Part shown: one piece after another, positions 28,803-39,300 of the stretch
Layout of the letters: each line of letters starts with the position of its first letter
How positions within the stretch are numbered: the stretch's first letter is position 1
NCBI RefSeq assembly: GCF_005049285.1
Contig: NZ_SOSC01000009.1
Location: forward strand, 62,001 to 126,000
Source of the DNA: Halorientalis salina
GTDB lineage: Archaea > Halobacteriota > Halobacteria > Halobacteriales > Haloarculaceae
Reading direction: 5' to 3'
Length of the DNA stretch: 64,000 nucleotides
Notes under the pieces: generated by a model
Database searches by the model: none
What the model saw: only the letters and a program-made list of their open reading frames with translations
What the model was told of the DNA's origin: nothing
Translations under genes and position numbers: made by a program

Positions 28803-29180
28803 ATGGTCCGAGACACCGCCCGCCGCGTCACCGACCACGTGCTCGACCAGGTCGGTGACGAACTCCGGACGACGGCCGTCCTCACGCCCGACGACTGGGA
28901 GGTCGTCTACCTCCGCGACGACCTCTCGGAACAGTACGCGCCAGACGAGTACGAACAGGCGCTCACGGCCTTCCGCGCGACGACGGAGGTCGACCAGCCG
29001 GCAGTCGAGACGCTCCCCATCGGCGAGCGACGGGCCGTCGTCCACTACCACGAGCACGCGTTCGTCCTCCAGTTCCCGTATCAACCCGGGAAGACGGTCA
29101 TCGTCAGCGTCGAACCGGCCGTCGGCTCCAGCCTCGGGTCGTTCATCGACGAGTGCCGCGAACTCGTCGACGACGCGTAG
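28803..29180 (+). CDS. Conserved haloarchaeal hypothetical protein (DUF7522-like)
   Basis: 125 residues, acidic, soluble. No motif that I can assign to an activity. Predicted helix at the N-terminus (TARRVTDHVLDQV), a beta-rich middle, and a C-terminal helix (LGSFIDECRELV). I have a weak memory of this type as DUF7522. It is transcribed divergently from topA and convergently with gatB. Confidence 0.65.
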   Translation: MVRDTARRVTDHVLDQVGDELRTTAVLTPDDWEVVYLRDDLSEQYAPDEYEQALTAFRATTEVDQPAVETLPIGERRAVVHYHEHAFVLQFPYQPGKTVIVSVEPAVGSSLGSFIDECRELVDDA

Positions 29181-29229
29181 TTCTACTCGGCGATTTCCGC
29201 ACGCAACAGCTCTATCCACGACCAAAAAG

Positions 29230-29254
29230 CGCGACCTCGCTCCGCTCGGTCGCG
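29230..29254 (-). terminator. 25-nt hairpin after the gatB stop (GANCGNAGNGA loop family)
   Basis: CGCGACC and GGTCGCG pair over 7 bp around the 11-nt loop TCGCTCCGCTC (GAGCGGAGCGA on the minus strand), three bases past the gatB stop. On the minus strand an A/T-rich stretch TTTTTGG follows directly, so it could work as a terminator. Confidence 0.5.
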
Positions 29255-29257
29255 AAG

Positions 29258-30772
29258 CTACTCGTCCAGTTCTTCCCGCAACAGGCCGTTCACGTCACCG
29301 GGGTCCGCACTGCCCCCCGTTTTCTGCATCACCTGGCCGACCAGGAAGTTGATCGCCCCGCCCTCGCCGTCGTAGTAGTCCTCGACGGCGTCGGGGTTCT
29401 CCTCGATGGCCTCGGTGACCGCCGTGGCCACCTCGTCCTCGTCAGTCTTGCCCAGCCCCTCGTCGTCGACGATCGTATCGGGGTCCTGTCCGTCGTCGAG
29501 CATCCCCCGGAGCACGGTCTCGTGGCCGTTCTTGGCCGTGATCTCGTCGGTGGCGACCAGTTCGACCAGCCGCGTGACCTCGTCGAGCCGGTCCGCGATC
29601 TCGGTGATCGCCATGTCGCGGTAGTTCAGTTCGCCGAGCAGGTTGTCCGCGACCCATGTGGCCGCCAGGTCCGGGTCGTACTCGCCGGCCACGTCCTCGA
29701 AGAAGTCGGCGACCTGCTTCGTGGAGGTGAGTTTCGAGGCCGCCTCCTCGCTCAGGCCGTACTCCTCGCGGAAGCGCTCGCGGCGAGCGTCGGGGAGTTC
29801 CGGGATGGGGATCGTCTCCTTCCAGTCCGAAACCTGCAGCGGCGGCAGGTCCGCCTCCCGGAAGTACCGGTAGTCTTTCTCCTCTTCCTTCGAGCGCATC
29901 GAGACGGTGTTGCCGTGGGTCTCGTTGAAGTGGCGCGTCTCCTGTTCGACGGCGCGCCCCGATTCGACGAGTTTCTTCTGGCGGGACTTCTCGAAGGCCA
30001 GGGCTTTCTCCGCGCCCTTGTGGCTGGAGATGTTCTTGACCTCCGTGCGGTTGGCGTCTTCGAGGACCGCTTCTGGAATGGAGCCGTCCTCGGCCACGTC
30101 GGCGGCGTCGACCATCGAGAGGTTGGCGTCGATCCGGAGCGAGCCGTCCCGGGTCGGGTCGAAGACGCCCAGGTATTCGAGAACTTCTTCGAGTTTTTCG
30201 AGGAAGGCCCGCACCTCCGAGGGGTCGCGGAAGTCCGGTTCCGTGACGATCTCCATCAGCGGCGTGCCCGCGCGGTTGTAGTCAACGAGCGTGTAGTCGG
30301 CCCGCTCGATGGAGCAGGTCCGCGTCTCGACGTCCTCGGGCCCCTCGCGGACGTGGCGGATGCTCCCGGGGTCCTCTTCTAAGTGGGCGCGACGGATGGT
30401 CACCTGGTGGCGGTCGCCCTCGACGGCGAACTCCAACCCCCCGTCCTGGCAGATCGGCGCGTCGTACTGCGTGATCTGGAAGTTCTTGGGCAGGTCAGGG
30501 TAGTAGTAGTTCTTCCGGTGGAACGTCGTCTCCTCCGGGATGTCGGCGTCGATCGCTTTCCCGATCTTTACGGCGGCTTCGACGGCCCCCTCGTTGACGA
30601 CGGGGAGCGCGCCCGGCAGGCCGAGACAGACCGGGCAGGTGTGGGTGTTGGGCTCGTCGGCCCCCTCGGTCGAACAGCCACAGAAGATCTTCGTCGCCGT
30701 TTCGAGCTGGACGTGGACCTCCAGTCCGATGACGGCGACGAGATCACCCGTTTGGGCAGCCTGTGCAGTCAT
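29258..30772 (-). CDS. gatB: Aspartyl/glutamyl-tRNA amidotransferase subunit B
   Basis: 504 residues. It is the kinase/tRNA-binding subunit of GatCAB, which converts Asp-tRNA(Asn) (and in some organisms Glu-tRNA(Gln)) to the amide form. Start VIGLEVHVQLET, zinc site CGC...CPVC at about 33-58, HRKNYYYPDLPKNFQI and the C-terminal Yqey/GatB helical tail are present. gatA and gatC are not in the window. Its presence fits the non-discriminating AspRS at 17375. The leader is GC-rich with no clear TATA within 40 bases that I would mark. Confidence 0.95.
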   Translation of the reverse strand: MTAQAAQTGDLVAVIGLEVHVQLETATKIFCGCSTEGADEPNTHTCPVCLGLPGALPVVNEGAVEAAVKIGKAIDADIPEETTFHRKNYYYPDLPKNFQITQYDAPICQDGGLEFAVEGDRHQVTIRRAHLEEDPGSIRHVREGPEDVETRTCSIERADYTLVDYNRAGTPLMEIVTEPDFRDPSEVRAFLEKLEEVLEYLGVFDPTRDGSLRIDANLSMVDAADVAEDGSIPEAVLEDANRTEVKNISSHKGAEKALAFEKSRQKKLVESGRAVEQETRHFNETHGNTVSMRSKEEEKDYRYFREADLPPLQVSDWKETIPIPELPDARRERFREEYGLSEEAASKLTSTKQVADFFEDVAGEYDPDLAATWVADNLLGELNYRDMAITEIADRLDEVTRLVELVATDEITAKNGHETVLRGMLDDGQDPDTIVDDEGLGKTDEDEVATAVTEAIEENPDAVEDYYDGEGGAINFLVGQVMQKTGGSADPGDVNGLLREELDE

Positions 30773-30897
30773 TACCCGCAGTTTGCGGGCCGCCGGCTAA
30801 AGGCTAACGACCCGGCGTGCGGATGAGCCACGTCGACGATCACTCGCAGTCGCCCCTGTGCCCCTGCATTGATACGTCTCCGCGCCGTAGCGCGGTC

Positions 30898-31149
30898 GTG
30901 TTCACCGATAGACTACGTCGCGCCAGCTACGGGTGGCTCCTCGTGCAGGGACTCGCCGCCGCGCTGGCCCCGAAACGGAGCATCGAGACGAACCTCAAGC
31001 TGTGGGGCGTTCCCTTCGAGAACGTCGACGCCGTCGAACCGAAATCCTGGTACGTCGACAGCACCCGCGCCGTCGGGATCGGCATGATCGCCACCGGCGT
31101 CGCCGGCCTGCTGTTCGAGCGCGAGGACGAGTCGAGCAACGACGACTGA
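30898..31149 (+). CDS. Small membrane-associated hypothetical protein
   Basis: 83 residues from GTG 30898, which has TTGATAC about 27 nt upstream, the spacing of a leaderless promoter. Two hydrophobic stretches (YGWLLVQGLAAALAP and AVGIGMIATGVAGLLF) suggest two short membrane helices, with an acidic C-terminus. An earlier ATG at 30817 would add 27 residues of poor character. Function unknown; ferritin-like gene convergent 23 bases away. Confidence 0.65.
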   Translation: MFTDRLRRASYGWLLVQGLAAALAPKRSIETNLKLWGVPFENVDAVEPKSWYVDSTRAVGIGMIATGVAGLLFEREDESSNDD

Positions 31150-31172
31150 TCAGTCGGGGTCGGCCCGACCGG

Positions 31173-31628
31173 TCACTCGTCCTGGTACTCCTTCTCGAAC
31201 CCGCGGAACTCGGTGCGGTGGGCTTCCTCGTCGGCCAGGATGGTGACGGCGAGGTCCTCGGTCACGGGGTCGCCGGCGTCCTCGGCGGCGTCGATGAGCT
31301 CCCGATACGTCTCGATGGCGTCTTCCTCGGCGTCGAGGACGCCGCGGATCACCGAGATGACGTTCGTCGAGTCCTCGGGCGGCTGCAAGGAGTCCTGGCG
31401 TGCGGTGAACTCCGCCGAACCCGGCGGCCGGGCGTCCAGTTGTTTGAGGCGCTGGCCGAGTTGCTCGGCGTGGGTCAGTTCCTCCTGGATGTCCTGCTGG
31501 AGGCTGTCCTTGATCTCTTCGGCGCGGACGCCGTCGAGCACGATCGCGTTCGTCTGGTAGTTCATGACCGTCTCCATCTCGTCGACGTAGGCTTTCTCGA
31601 GCAACTCGATTACGCGGTCGGATGACAT
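31173..31628 (-). CDS. Ferritin-like diiron protein
   Basis: 151 residues, nearly all helical, four-helix-bundle pattern. Acidic/histidine ligands of a ferritin-like centre are visible: Glu in DEMETVMNYQ, EELTHAEQ (E..H), EEDAIETY and DEEAHRTEF. The length and pattern fit the archaeal ferritin-like/rubrerythrin-like group rather than a true 24-mer ferritin; iron storage or peroxide detoxification is possible. It is followed on the same strand by nothing close; the RNA ligase lies 57 bases upstream. Confidence 0.8.
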   Translation of the reverse strand: MSSDRVIELLEKAYVDEMETVMNYQTNAIVLDGVRAEEIKDSLQQDIQEELTHAEQLGQRLKQLDARPPGSAEFTARQDSLQPPEDSTNVISVIRGVLDAEEDAIETYRELIDAAEDAGDPVTEDLAVTILADEEAHRTEFRGFEKEYQDE

Positions 31629-31685
31629 CGTCGACGCTTGGACCGGCTCGCTGATGGATGTTCCGGCAGCGGCGGTCTTCGAGGG

Positions 31686-32807
31686 CTACTCGCGGACGAT
31701 GTGCCCGTCCAGATACGACCGTATCTTGTCGTTGGTCGAGCGGGTCTCCTTCAGGAACTCGACGACGCGCTCGCCGTCCTCGGTCCGATCCGCCTCGATG
31801 CGAATCGTCAGCCCGAGGTCCTCGAAATGTGCTACTAGGTCGTCGATGACCCCCGGTGGCGCGCGGGCGGTGTGTGGCTCGCCGACCGTCTCGCCGTCAT
31901 CGATCCGCCCGATGGCCTCGGTCATCGGCAGCAGGATGGACTCCCCGAGGTCGTGAGCGCGGTCGCGGCGCTCGCCGTCGTCCTCGGCGAACTCGACGGA
32001 CTGGAACGCCTCGCGGATGAGCCGGCGGAACATGAACGACTGGCCGTAGTCGAAGGGCAGCGAGAAAGCAAAGGCGAGGTCGTCCTGGTTGGCCGCCGAC
32101 GTGGTGTACTTGAGCTGCTGGCGCACGTCCAGTGACTTCATCACGACGCCCTCGCCGCCGGCGTCGTCCAGATCACCTATCAGCCCGGGCAGTTCCGCGA
32201 CGACCTCCTCGGGCGTGTGAATTCCGTGGAACGGGACCTGCGGGATGTCGTACGACGCACAGAGGTCGCGCCGGTCCGGCACGGGCACCGAGTCGCCGGT
32301 CTCGCGGTCGCGGACGTCGAAGACGCGAAAGGCCAGCGAGTCGACCCCGGAGTAGTCGTGTGACGTGTAGGGGTTCTCCGGGCCGACCATCTCTCCGCAG
32401 AGCATCATGTCCGGGTGGTCCGCGAAGAACGACTCGACGGGGAGTAGCTCCCGGGCCTTGTACGTCGTAAAGGGGCAGACGATGCCGCTTCGGGTGAATC
32501 CCAGCGGTTCGGCGGCGGGGTCGTCGCCGACGCGCGCGACCCGGACGTTGAACCCGTCGAGTTTCTCCTCGATAGCTATCTCGCCCTCGAAGTGGCGGGG
32601 AACGCCCTCCTCGATGACGAGCGTGCGCGGGACCTTCGGGAACCCGTCGACGATGTCGTCCCCGATGAGGACGACGCCGCGGTTGAGGTCGCTCCGGTAG
32701 TCCGGGAGGTACTCGTACTCCCGCCCGCGGTAGGTTCGGGTCTCGAAGTGCTCGCGGAGTTCCGCGAACCGGGCTTCAGAGAGCCCGAGGCGGTCGTGGT
32801 ACTGCAT
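31686..32807 (-). CDS. ATP-dependent RNA ligase, archaeal Rnl3 type
   Basis: 373 residues starting MQYHDRLGLSE. It joins RNA 5'-phosphate and 3'-hydroxyl ends through a covalent adenylate. Motif I EEKLDGFNVR gives nucleotidyl Lys82, CGEMVGPENPY is motif III, EGVVMKS motif IV and LKYTT motif V. The C-terminal 110 residues are the dimerisation domain seen in Methanothermobacter and Pyrococcus homologues (COG1423). The upstream ATG at 32834 adds nine atypical residues. Its usual genomic partner, the HARP/RNA-ligase-partner protein, lies at 35124, with a USP and a permease gene between them. Confidence 0.92.
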   Translation of the reverse strand: MQYHDRLGLSEARFAELREHFETRTYRGREYEYLPDYRSDLNRGVVLIGDDIVDGFPKVPRTLVIEEGVPRHFEGEIAIEEKLDGFNVRVARVGDDPAAEPLGFTRSGIVCPFTTYKARELLPVESFFADHPDMMLCGEMVGPENPYTSHDYSGVDSLAFRVFDVRDRETGDSVPVPDRRDLCASYDIPQVPFHGIHTPEEVVAELPGLIGDLDDAGGEGVVMKSLDVRQQLKYTTSAANQDDLAFAFSLPFDYGQSFMFRRLIREAFQSVEFAEDDGERRDRAHDLGESILLPMTEAIGRIDDGETVGEPHTARAPPGVIDDLVAHFEDLGLTIRIEADRTEDGERVVEFLKETRSTNDKIRSYLDGHIVRE

Positions 32808-32871
32808 ACCAGAAGATAGGACCCGACTGGACAAGAAAGCACGACCCGGTTCCCGGTGGGCGGGACCGGTT

Positions 32872-33597
32872 TCAGGCGTCGTCGTCCGCCTCGTCCTCGA
32901 CGGCGGCCTCGGGGCGAACGACCAGGACGGCCCCCAGCGACGCCTCGGCGACGCGCTCCTCGAAGTCGCCGAACACGAGTTCCTGCCAGTTCGGCGCGCG
33001 TTCGCCCATGACGACGGCGTCCACGTCCTGGGCCGCCTCCGAGATCGTCCGGATCGGCGTCTCGGTTTCGACGCGGTCGGTGGTGAGACGGCCGGGGTCG
33101 ATCCCGGTGTCGAGCAGCGCGCTCTCGGCCCGGTCGAGCAGGTTCAGCGTGTCAGCGTCCGGGCCGGCGACTTCCAGCAGGTGGACGTTCGTCTCGCTGT
33201 CGCCGACGAGAGTGCCGACGACCGAACCGATACGTTCGGCCGCGACGGATCCGTGGAGGGCGACGAGGAGGTCGTCGTCGGTCATCGCGGGATTGAGGTG
33301 GACGACGATGTCGAACCCGTCCTCGTCGGCGACCCGGTCGAACGTCTGGGCCTCGTCGTGGGTGAAGACGAGGCGGGTGTCGACGGCACCGCCCGCGTCC
33401 GCGAACGCCGCCGCGATCTCGTCGAGTTTCGCGGTCGCCCGCTCCTCGAAGGACAGCCGGGCCTGTTCCGGCGTCGTCTGTTCGGGGATGACGTGATAGC
33501 CGAGGACGACCACGTCCGCGCCGCCGAGCAGGTCGACGACACCCTGCGGCACCGTTTCTCCTTCCAGAACTTCCACGGGAACGAGTGCGCGAAGCAT
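32872..33597 (-). CDS. Universal stress protein-like (two-module) partner of the permease
   Basis: 241 residues. It starts [14 protein letters not shown], and shows two alternating alpha/beta halves (about 1-120 and 125-235); the second ends with the Usp-like LGAVLVVRPEA. The glycine-rich nucleotide loop GxxG...S/T is not conserved, so it may not bind ATP. It overlaps the stop of the upstream APC permease by one base in TGATG style (33597), so the two are translationally coupled. The arrangement mirrors the permease at 23091, where such modules are fused. Confidence 0.8.
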   Translation of the reverse strand: MLRALVPVEVLEGETVPQGVVDLLGGADVVVLGYHVIPEQTTPEQARLSFEERATAKLDEIAAAFADAGGAVDTRLVFTHDEAQTFDRVADEDGFDIVVHLNPAMTDDDLLVALHGSVAAERIGSVVGTLVGDSETNVHLLEVAGPDADTLNLLDRAESALLDTGIDPGRLTTDRVETETPIRTISEAAQDVDAVVMGERAPNWQELVFGDFEERVAEASLGAVLVVRPEAAVEDEADDDA

Positions 33598-35024
33598 CAG
33601 AGTTCTCCCTTGAGCGTTACGTCACGGGCGTAATAATAGTACCAGCCAGCCGCGGCGACCATCAGGGCCACTCCGACCACCTGCGAGAGGAACTGCATGA
33701 ACCCGATGAGCGCGAAACTGGCGGCCGCACCGAGGATCGGGACGACCGGGTATCCCGGCACCCGAAACGAGGGATCGTACCAGTCAGGTTCGTCCCGGCG
33801 GAGCGCGATCAGCGCCACGCAGATCAGCCCGTACATGACCAGGTGGAGAAAGGAGGCCACCTCCGCGAGCACCTCGACGGCCCCGCTGGCGACCAGCACG
33901 ACGACCGGGACGCCCGCGAGCAGGAGCGCGACGTGGGGCGTGCCGTACCGGAGGTTGACGACGCCGGCTCGCTTGGGAAAGAGGGCGTCCCGGGAGATGG
34001 CGAACAGCGCCCGAGAGGAACTGAGGATCGAGGCGTTCGCCGAGGAGACGGTCGCGAGCAGGCCGGCGACGAGGATCGCCACCGCGCCGACCGGGCCGAT
34101 CAGCGAGCGGGCCACCTCGACCATCGCCGTCTCGCCGAACCCGGACAGCTGATCGCTGGTGAACGCGCTCGTGGCGACGAAGATGGTCACGACGTAGAGC
34201 ACCCCGACGATCACCACCGACCCGACCATGGCAAGGGGCAGGTTCCGCCCCGGCTGTTTGATCTCGCCCGCGACGGTCGCGACCTGCGCGAACCCCAGGT
34301 AGGAGGTGAACACCAGCGCAGCGGTCGTGAACACCGGCATCGTCCCGAAGGGTGCAAACGATTCGGCGGCCCGCTGGCCGCCGAACACGCCAACCGCGTC
34401 GAGACCCCCGTAGGAAAGAAACACCGTCAGGATGACGAGCAGGAGGCCGACGACGCCGTTCTGGAGTTTCGCGGCGTTCTCGGTCCCGGTCATCGACAGC
34501 GCGGTCAGGAAGACGCCGAACACCACGCCGAACGCGATCACCGGGTCGAACCCCAGGGACAGGCCCAGTTCCGCCATCACCCCCGCGGCGTAGCTCCCGA
34601 AGCCGACGAGGTAGAACGCCGAGGCAAAGACCAGCCCGAGCCAGAGGCTGATACCGACGACGGTGCCCGCGAGGCTCCCGAGACCGCGGGAGATGAAGTA
34701 GTAGCCGCCACCGCTCCGGGGCATCGCCGTCGCCAGTTCCGAGGCGGGCAACGCGACGAGCAGCGCCACGACGGCCCCGATAGCAAAGGAGAGCGCCGCG
34801 GCCGGCCCGGCCCGCCCCGCCGCGAGTCCGGGAAACACGAAGATGCCTGCGCCGATCATCGTCCCGATACCGATCGAGAGCGCACCCGACAGCGAGAGCG
34901 TCCGTTCGAGTTCGACGCCGGAGGTTTCGTCGACAGTCGCCTCCGCTTCGACGGTTCCACCGGTCGGTTCCGGGCGCTCACCCTCTCGATTCGTCCCCTC
35001 AGCGTCCGGGTGGCCAGAAGCCAT
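33597..35024 (-). CDS. APC-family amino acid permease
   Basis: 475 residues with about twelve membrane helices from residue 48 onward, preceded by an acidic soluble N-terminus. The [13 protein letters not shown] signature of helix 1 and [11 protein letters not shown] of helix 3 identify the amino acid/polyamine/organocation superfamily. Substrate not predictable. It is coupled to the USP-like gene at 32872. It is divergent from the HARP gene, 99 bases away. Confidence 0.88.
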   Translation of the reverse strand: MASGHPDAEGTNREGERPEPTGGTVEAEATVDETSGVELERTLSLSGALSIGIGTMIGAGIFVFPGLAAGRAGPAAALSFAIGAVVALLVALPASELATAMPRSGGGYYFISRGLGSLAGTVVGISLWLGLVFASAFYLVGFGSYAAGVMAELGLSLGFDPVIAFGVVFGVFLTALSMTGTENAAKLQNGVVGLLLVILTVFLSYGGLDAVGVFGGQRAAESFAPFGTMPVFTTAALVFTSYLGFAQVATVAGEIKQPGRNLPLAMVGSVVIVGVLYVVTIFVATSAFTSDQLSGFGETAMVEVARSLIGPVGAVAILVAGLLATVSSANASILSSSRALFAISRDALFPKRAGVVNLRYGTPHVALLLAGVPVVVLVASGAVEVLAEVASFLHLVMYGLICVALIALRRDEPDWYDPSFRVPGYPVVPILGAAASFALIGFMQFLSQVVGVALMVAAAGWYYYYARDVTLKGEL

Positions 35025-35123
35025 TGTAAAACGGTGATACCGGGCAGCCCAAAGTAATGTGGGACGACTCGACGCGGTGAGCGGGCTGTACCTATTTCAC
35101 TGCTTGCGTCCGTATCACCCCAC

Positions 35124-35786
35124 ATGTCCGACCATCCGCTCAAACAGCGGTTCGTTATCGACACCTCAGCGGTCCTCACGGACGAGATCCGACGCGGGGA
35201 CGAGGGACTCGACGAGGCCGCGAACCGGCTGTTGGACCTCGTCGCCGAGGCGAAACTCGGGCTGAACATCTCCTGTTACATGCCGCCCTCGATCTACGAC
35301 GAGTTGCGCCTGATGCTCGACAACCGGGACGTCGACGACGAGGTGTACTCGAAGCTGAACACCTGGGTCATCAAGAAAAACCCCGCGCGCTTCGAGGTGA
35401 TGATTCCCGCCGAAATCGTCTACGAGTTCATCGACGAGATGTCCGACCGCGTCGACCGCGGCCTCCGCGTCTCTGAGAAAGCCGTCCGGAAAGCCGAGGA
35501 GCCCCGCGCCAAGGAGGTGGAGGAACACGAGTACATGAGCGAGGTCGACGCCGTCATCTCGGACCTGCGCGACGAGTACCGCAAGACGCTCCGCCAGGGC
35601 GTGCTGGACTCCCGCGAGGACTTCGACTTGCTCATCCTCGCGCGAGAACTCGACGCCGGCGTCGTCACCGAAGACCAGGGCATCATCAACTGGGCCGAGG
35701 ACTTCGGCCTGCGCTACCTGAAAGGGCGGGACTTCCCGACGCTGCTAGAGGAGTATCTCGCGGCGTCGGACCGCGAGGGGTGGTGA
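35124..35786 (+). CDS. HARP / RNA ligase partner protein: PIN-domain protein-only RNase P homologue
   Basis: 220 residues. The start [17 protein letters not shown] holds the first PIN aspartate (Asp13); [15 protein letters not shown]-like helices (residues about 100-150) and the late [31 protein letters not shown] carry the other acidic residues. This is the MJ0950/UPF0278 family, named both RNA ligase partner protein and HARP after the Aquifex RNase P Aq_880, which trims tRNA 5' ends. In Haloferax it is reported not to be the main RNase P. It is near, but not beside, the RNA ligase gene at 31686. Confidence 0.93.
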   Translation: MSDHPLKQRFVIDTSAVLTDEIRRGDEGLDEAANRLLDLVAEAKLGLNISCYMPPSIYDELRLMLDNRDVDDEVYSKLNTWVIKKNPARFEVMIPAEIVYEFIDEMSDRVDRGLRVSEKAVRKAEEPRAKEVEEHEYMSEVDAVISDLRDEYRKTLRQGVLDSREDFDLLILARELDAGVVTEDQGIINWAEDFGLRYLKGRDFPTLLEEYLAASDREGW

Positions 35787-35981
35787 AACGCGATATCGGA
35801 CCGAGCGGCGTCGGCGGATGGAATCGCGTAGTCGGACCGCGGCACGAGAGCCGACGGCCGAAAACTCCGGCACTGTCACGTTCTGGCCAGCGAACCAGAC
35901 GATAATCCCGATCCCACACCTATCAGAAACAATGTGAATGTCTGACGTAAGTTTATGCCGTCGGAGAAGTCCTGTAGTTGT

Positions 35982-36302
35982 ATGGCGAGCGGCAATCGAG
36001 TCGAAGAACTCGAATCGAGGGTCAAAGAACTAGAGGCGACAGTCGACGGGTTGACGGACGAACTCGTCGAGTGCAAGGTTCGCATCCGCGAACTGGAGAA
36101 CGTCGTCGACGCGGCCGGTGGCATGGAGGCCATCGAGGGCATGGCCGAGGACGACTCGGCGTCCGAGCCCGAACCGGAAGCGTCTGCAGAAACACCCGCC
36201 CCAGAACCGGAGGGCGAGGAACCAGCCGACACGACTAAATCCGAGGCAGCCGAGGACTCGGACGAGACGGAGCCGGAATCGAGCGACATCATCATCGCCT
36301 GA
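35982..36302 (+). CDS. Small coiled-coil protein upstream of smc (DUF7518-like)
   Basis: 106 residues starting MASGNRVEELE. Residues 5-45 form a heptad coiled coil (VEELESRVKELEATVDGLTDELVECKVRIRELENVV), followed by an extremely acidic, Ala/Pro-rich disordered half ending DIIIA. It is 24 bases before smc and 1 gene before scpA, and I infer a role with condensin. TATA-like TTTATG at 35951-35956 precedes it. ATG 35955 would add nine residues but sits on the promoter. Confidence 0.7.
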   Translation: MASGNRVEELESRVKELEATVDGLTDELVECKVRIRELENVVDAAGGMEAIEGMAEDDSASEPEPEASAETPAPEPEGEEPADTTKSEAAEDSDETEPESSDIIIA

Positions 36303-36326
36303 CCGGCTCCGGTCACGAGCACCCCC

Positions 36327-39300
36327 ATGCATATAAAAGAGCTCGTCCTCGACAACTTCAAGAGCTTCGGCCGCAAGACTCGCATCCCGTTTTACGAGGA
36401 CTTCACCACCGTTTCGGGCCCGAACGGCTCGGGCAAATCCAACATCATCGACAGCGTCCTCTTCGCGCTCGGCCTCGCCCGAACGTCGGGCATCCGCGCC
36501 GAGAAGCTGACCGACCTCATCTACAATCCGGGTCACCACGAAGACGACGCCGAAAGCGACGAGGAACGCGAAGCGAGCGTCGAAGTCATCCTCGACAACG
36601 GGGACGGCACCCTCGAACGGTCGGCAGTCGTCAACGCCGCCGGCACCGAGGACGTCGGTGACGTCGAGGAGATCTCCATTCGGCGTCGGGTCAAGGAGAC
36701 CGAGGACAACTACTACTCCTACTACTACATCAACGGTCGCTCGGTCAACCTCGGCGACATCCAGGACCTGCTGGCGCAGGCCGGTATCACACCGGAAGGG
36801 TACAACGTCGTCATGCAGGGCGACGTGACCGAGATCATCAACATGACCCCACACGCGCGCCGGCAGATCATCGACGAGATCGCCGGCGTCGCGCAGTTCG
36901 ACGCGAAAAAGGAGGACGCCTTCGAGGAACTCGACGTCGTCGAGGAACGCATCGAGGAGGCGAACCTCCGCATCGAGGAGAAACGGGATCGCCTCGACCA
37001 GCTCGAAGACGAACGCCAGACCGCCCTGGAGTACCAGGACCTCCGCGACGAGAAAGAGGAGTACGAGTCTTTCCGCAAAGCTGCCGAACTGGAGGACAAA
37101 CGCGCCGAACTCGACGGGCTCGGCGAGGAGATCGACGAGTTGGACGCGGAACTGGCGGACCTTCAGCGCGAACTCGACGAGCGCCAGGGGAAGGTCGTCC
37201 GGCTCGAAGAGGACCTGGAGGACCTGAACGCGGAGATCGAGCGGAAAGGCGAGGACGAGCAACTCCGCATCAAACGCGAGATCGAGGAGGTCAAGGGGGA
37301 GATCTCCCGGCTCGAAGACGCCATCGAGAGCGCCGAGGGCAAGATCGAGGACGCCGAAAACGAGCGCCGGCAGGCGTTCGTCCAGATCGACCGCAAGCAA
37401 GAACAGATCGACGACCTCGAAGACGACATCCGCGAGACGAAGGTCGCCAAATCCTCGATCAAGGCCGACGTGCAGGAAAAAGAGGGCGAACTCGCCGATC
37501 TGGAGGCACGCATCGACGAGGTCGGCGAGGAGTTCGAGGAGGTCAAAGCGGAACTCGACGAGAAGCGGTCGGAACTGGAGGACGCGAAATCCGAGAAGAA
37601 CGACCTCCAGCGCGAGCAGGACCGCCTGTTAGACGAGGCCCGGCGGCGGTCGAACCAGCAACGCGAGAAGGAAGACGAGATCGAGGCGGCCGAGGCTCGG
37701 GTCCCGGAGATCGACGCCGAGATCAGCGACCTCGAAACGGAACTGGAGAAGGCAGAACAGAACCGCGAGACCATCTCGGGCGTCGTCGAGGACCTGAAAC
37801 GCGAGAAACGCGGATTACAGTCGGATTTAGACGACATCGAGGACACCATCTCGGCCAAACAGCAGGAGTACGCCGAACTCGAAGCGAAGGCGGGACAGGA
37901 CGGCGACTCCTCGTACGGGCGCGCGGTGACGACGATCCTCAACAGCGGCAAAGAGGGCGTCCACGGGACGGTCGGGCAACTCGGCGGCGTCGACCCCGAG
38001 TACGCCACGGCCTGTGAGACGGCGGCCGGCGGCCGACTGGCCCACGTCGTCGTCGACGACGACAGCGTCGGCCAGCAGTGCATCGAGTACCTCAAATCCC
38101 GGCAGGCCGGACGGGCGACCTTCCTCCCGATCACGAAGATGCAGAATCGGTCGCTCCCCTCGCTGCCGAGCCACGACGGCGTCGTCGATTTCGCCTACAA
38201 CCTGGTGGATTTCGATTCGCAGTACCGCGGCATCTTTTCGTACGTACTCGGCGATACGGTCATCGTCGAAGACATGAACACTGCCAGGGACCTGATGGGC
38301 GATTTCCGGATGGTCACCCTGGAGGGCGACCTCGTCGAGAAGTCCGGCGCGATGACCGGCGGTTCCTCGAAGGGAACCCGCTACTCCTTTTCGGGCGGGC
38401 AGGGGCAACTCGAACGCGTCGCCCAGCGCATCAACGACCTCGAAGACGAACGCCAGTCGATCCGTTCGGACCTCCGCGACGTGGAAGACCGACTGGACGA
38501 CGCCCGGGACCGCAAGTCCGACGCGACGGACCAGGTCCGGGAGATCGAGTCCGAGATCGAGAAGCTCGAAACAGAGCGCGAGGAGATCGACGACCGCATC
38601 GAGCGACTGGAGGCCGAACTCGACGAGATCGAAACCGAGCGCGAGGAGGTCTCCGATCGGATGGACGAACTCGAAGGCGAGATCGGCGAGCAGACCCAGG
38701 CCATCGAGGCCATCGAGGCCGACATCGACGAGCTCGAAACCGAGATCGAGGACTCGGAGATCCCGCGGCTCACCAGTGAGGCCGACGAGGTCCGCGAGGA
38801 GATCGACGAACTGGAGGACCAGCTCGACGACCTGGACGGCGACCTGAACGAGCTCCAGCTCGAAAAGCAGTACGCCGAGGAGGCCATCGAGGAGCTCCAC
38901 GACGACATCGAGGCGGCCCAGAACCGCAAAGCCGAACAGGAGGAGAAGATCGCGGACCTCGAAGACGCCGTCGCCGAGCAGGAGGACCTGCTCAACGAGA
39001 AGGAAGCGGCCGTCGCGGAGTTGGAAAACGAACTCGCGGACCTCAAAGCCGAGCGGGGCGACCTGCAGGACGAACTCAAGGACGCCAAGGAAGCCCGCGA
39101 CGAACAACAGCGGGAGGTCACGGACGTCGAAGAAGACCTCGGCGAACTGCGCGAGGACCGGGACCGCCTCGAATGGGAGGTCGAGGAACTCGAAAGCGAG
39201 GTCGGCGACTACGATCCCGAGGACGTGCCCGACCACGACGAGGTCGAACGCGAGATCGACCGGCTGGAAACCGAGATGGAGAAGCTCGAACCGGTCAACA

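Noticed and set aside
35787..35981. Possible small gene between HARP and the smc operon
   Set aside because: The 195 bases contain only the promoter of the coiled-coil gene; no frame with a plausible start and composition.
36030..37400. Long open frames antisense to smc and several other genes
   Set aside because: High GC makes open complementary frames common; these lack family resemblance, start signals and acidic composition, and overlap strongly supported genes.
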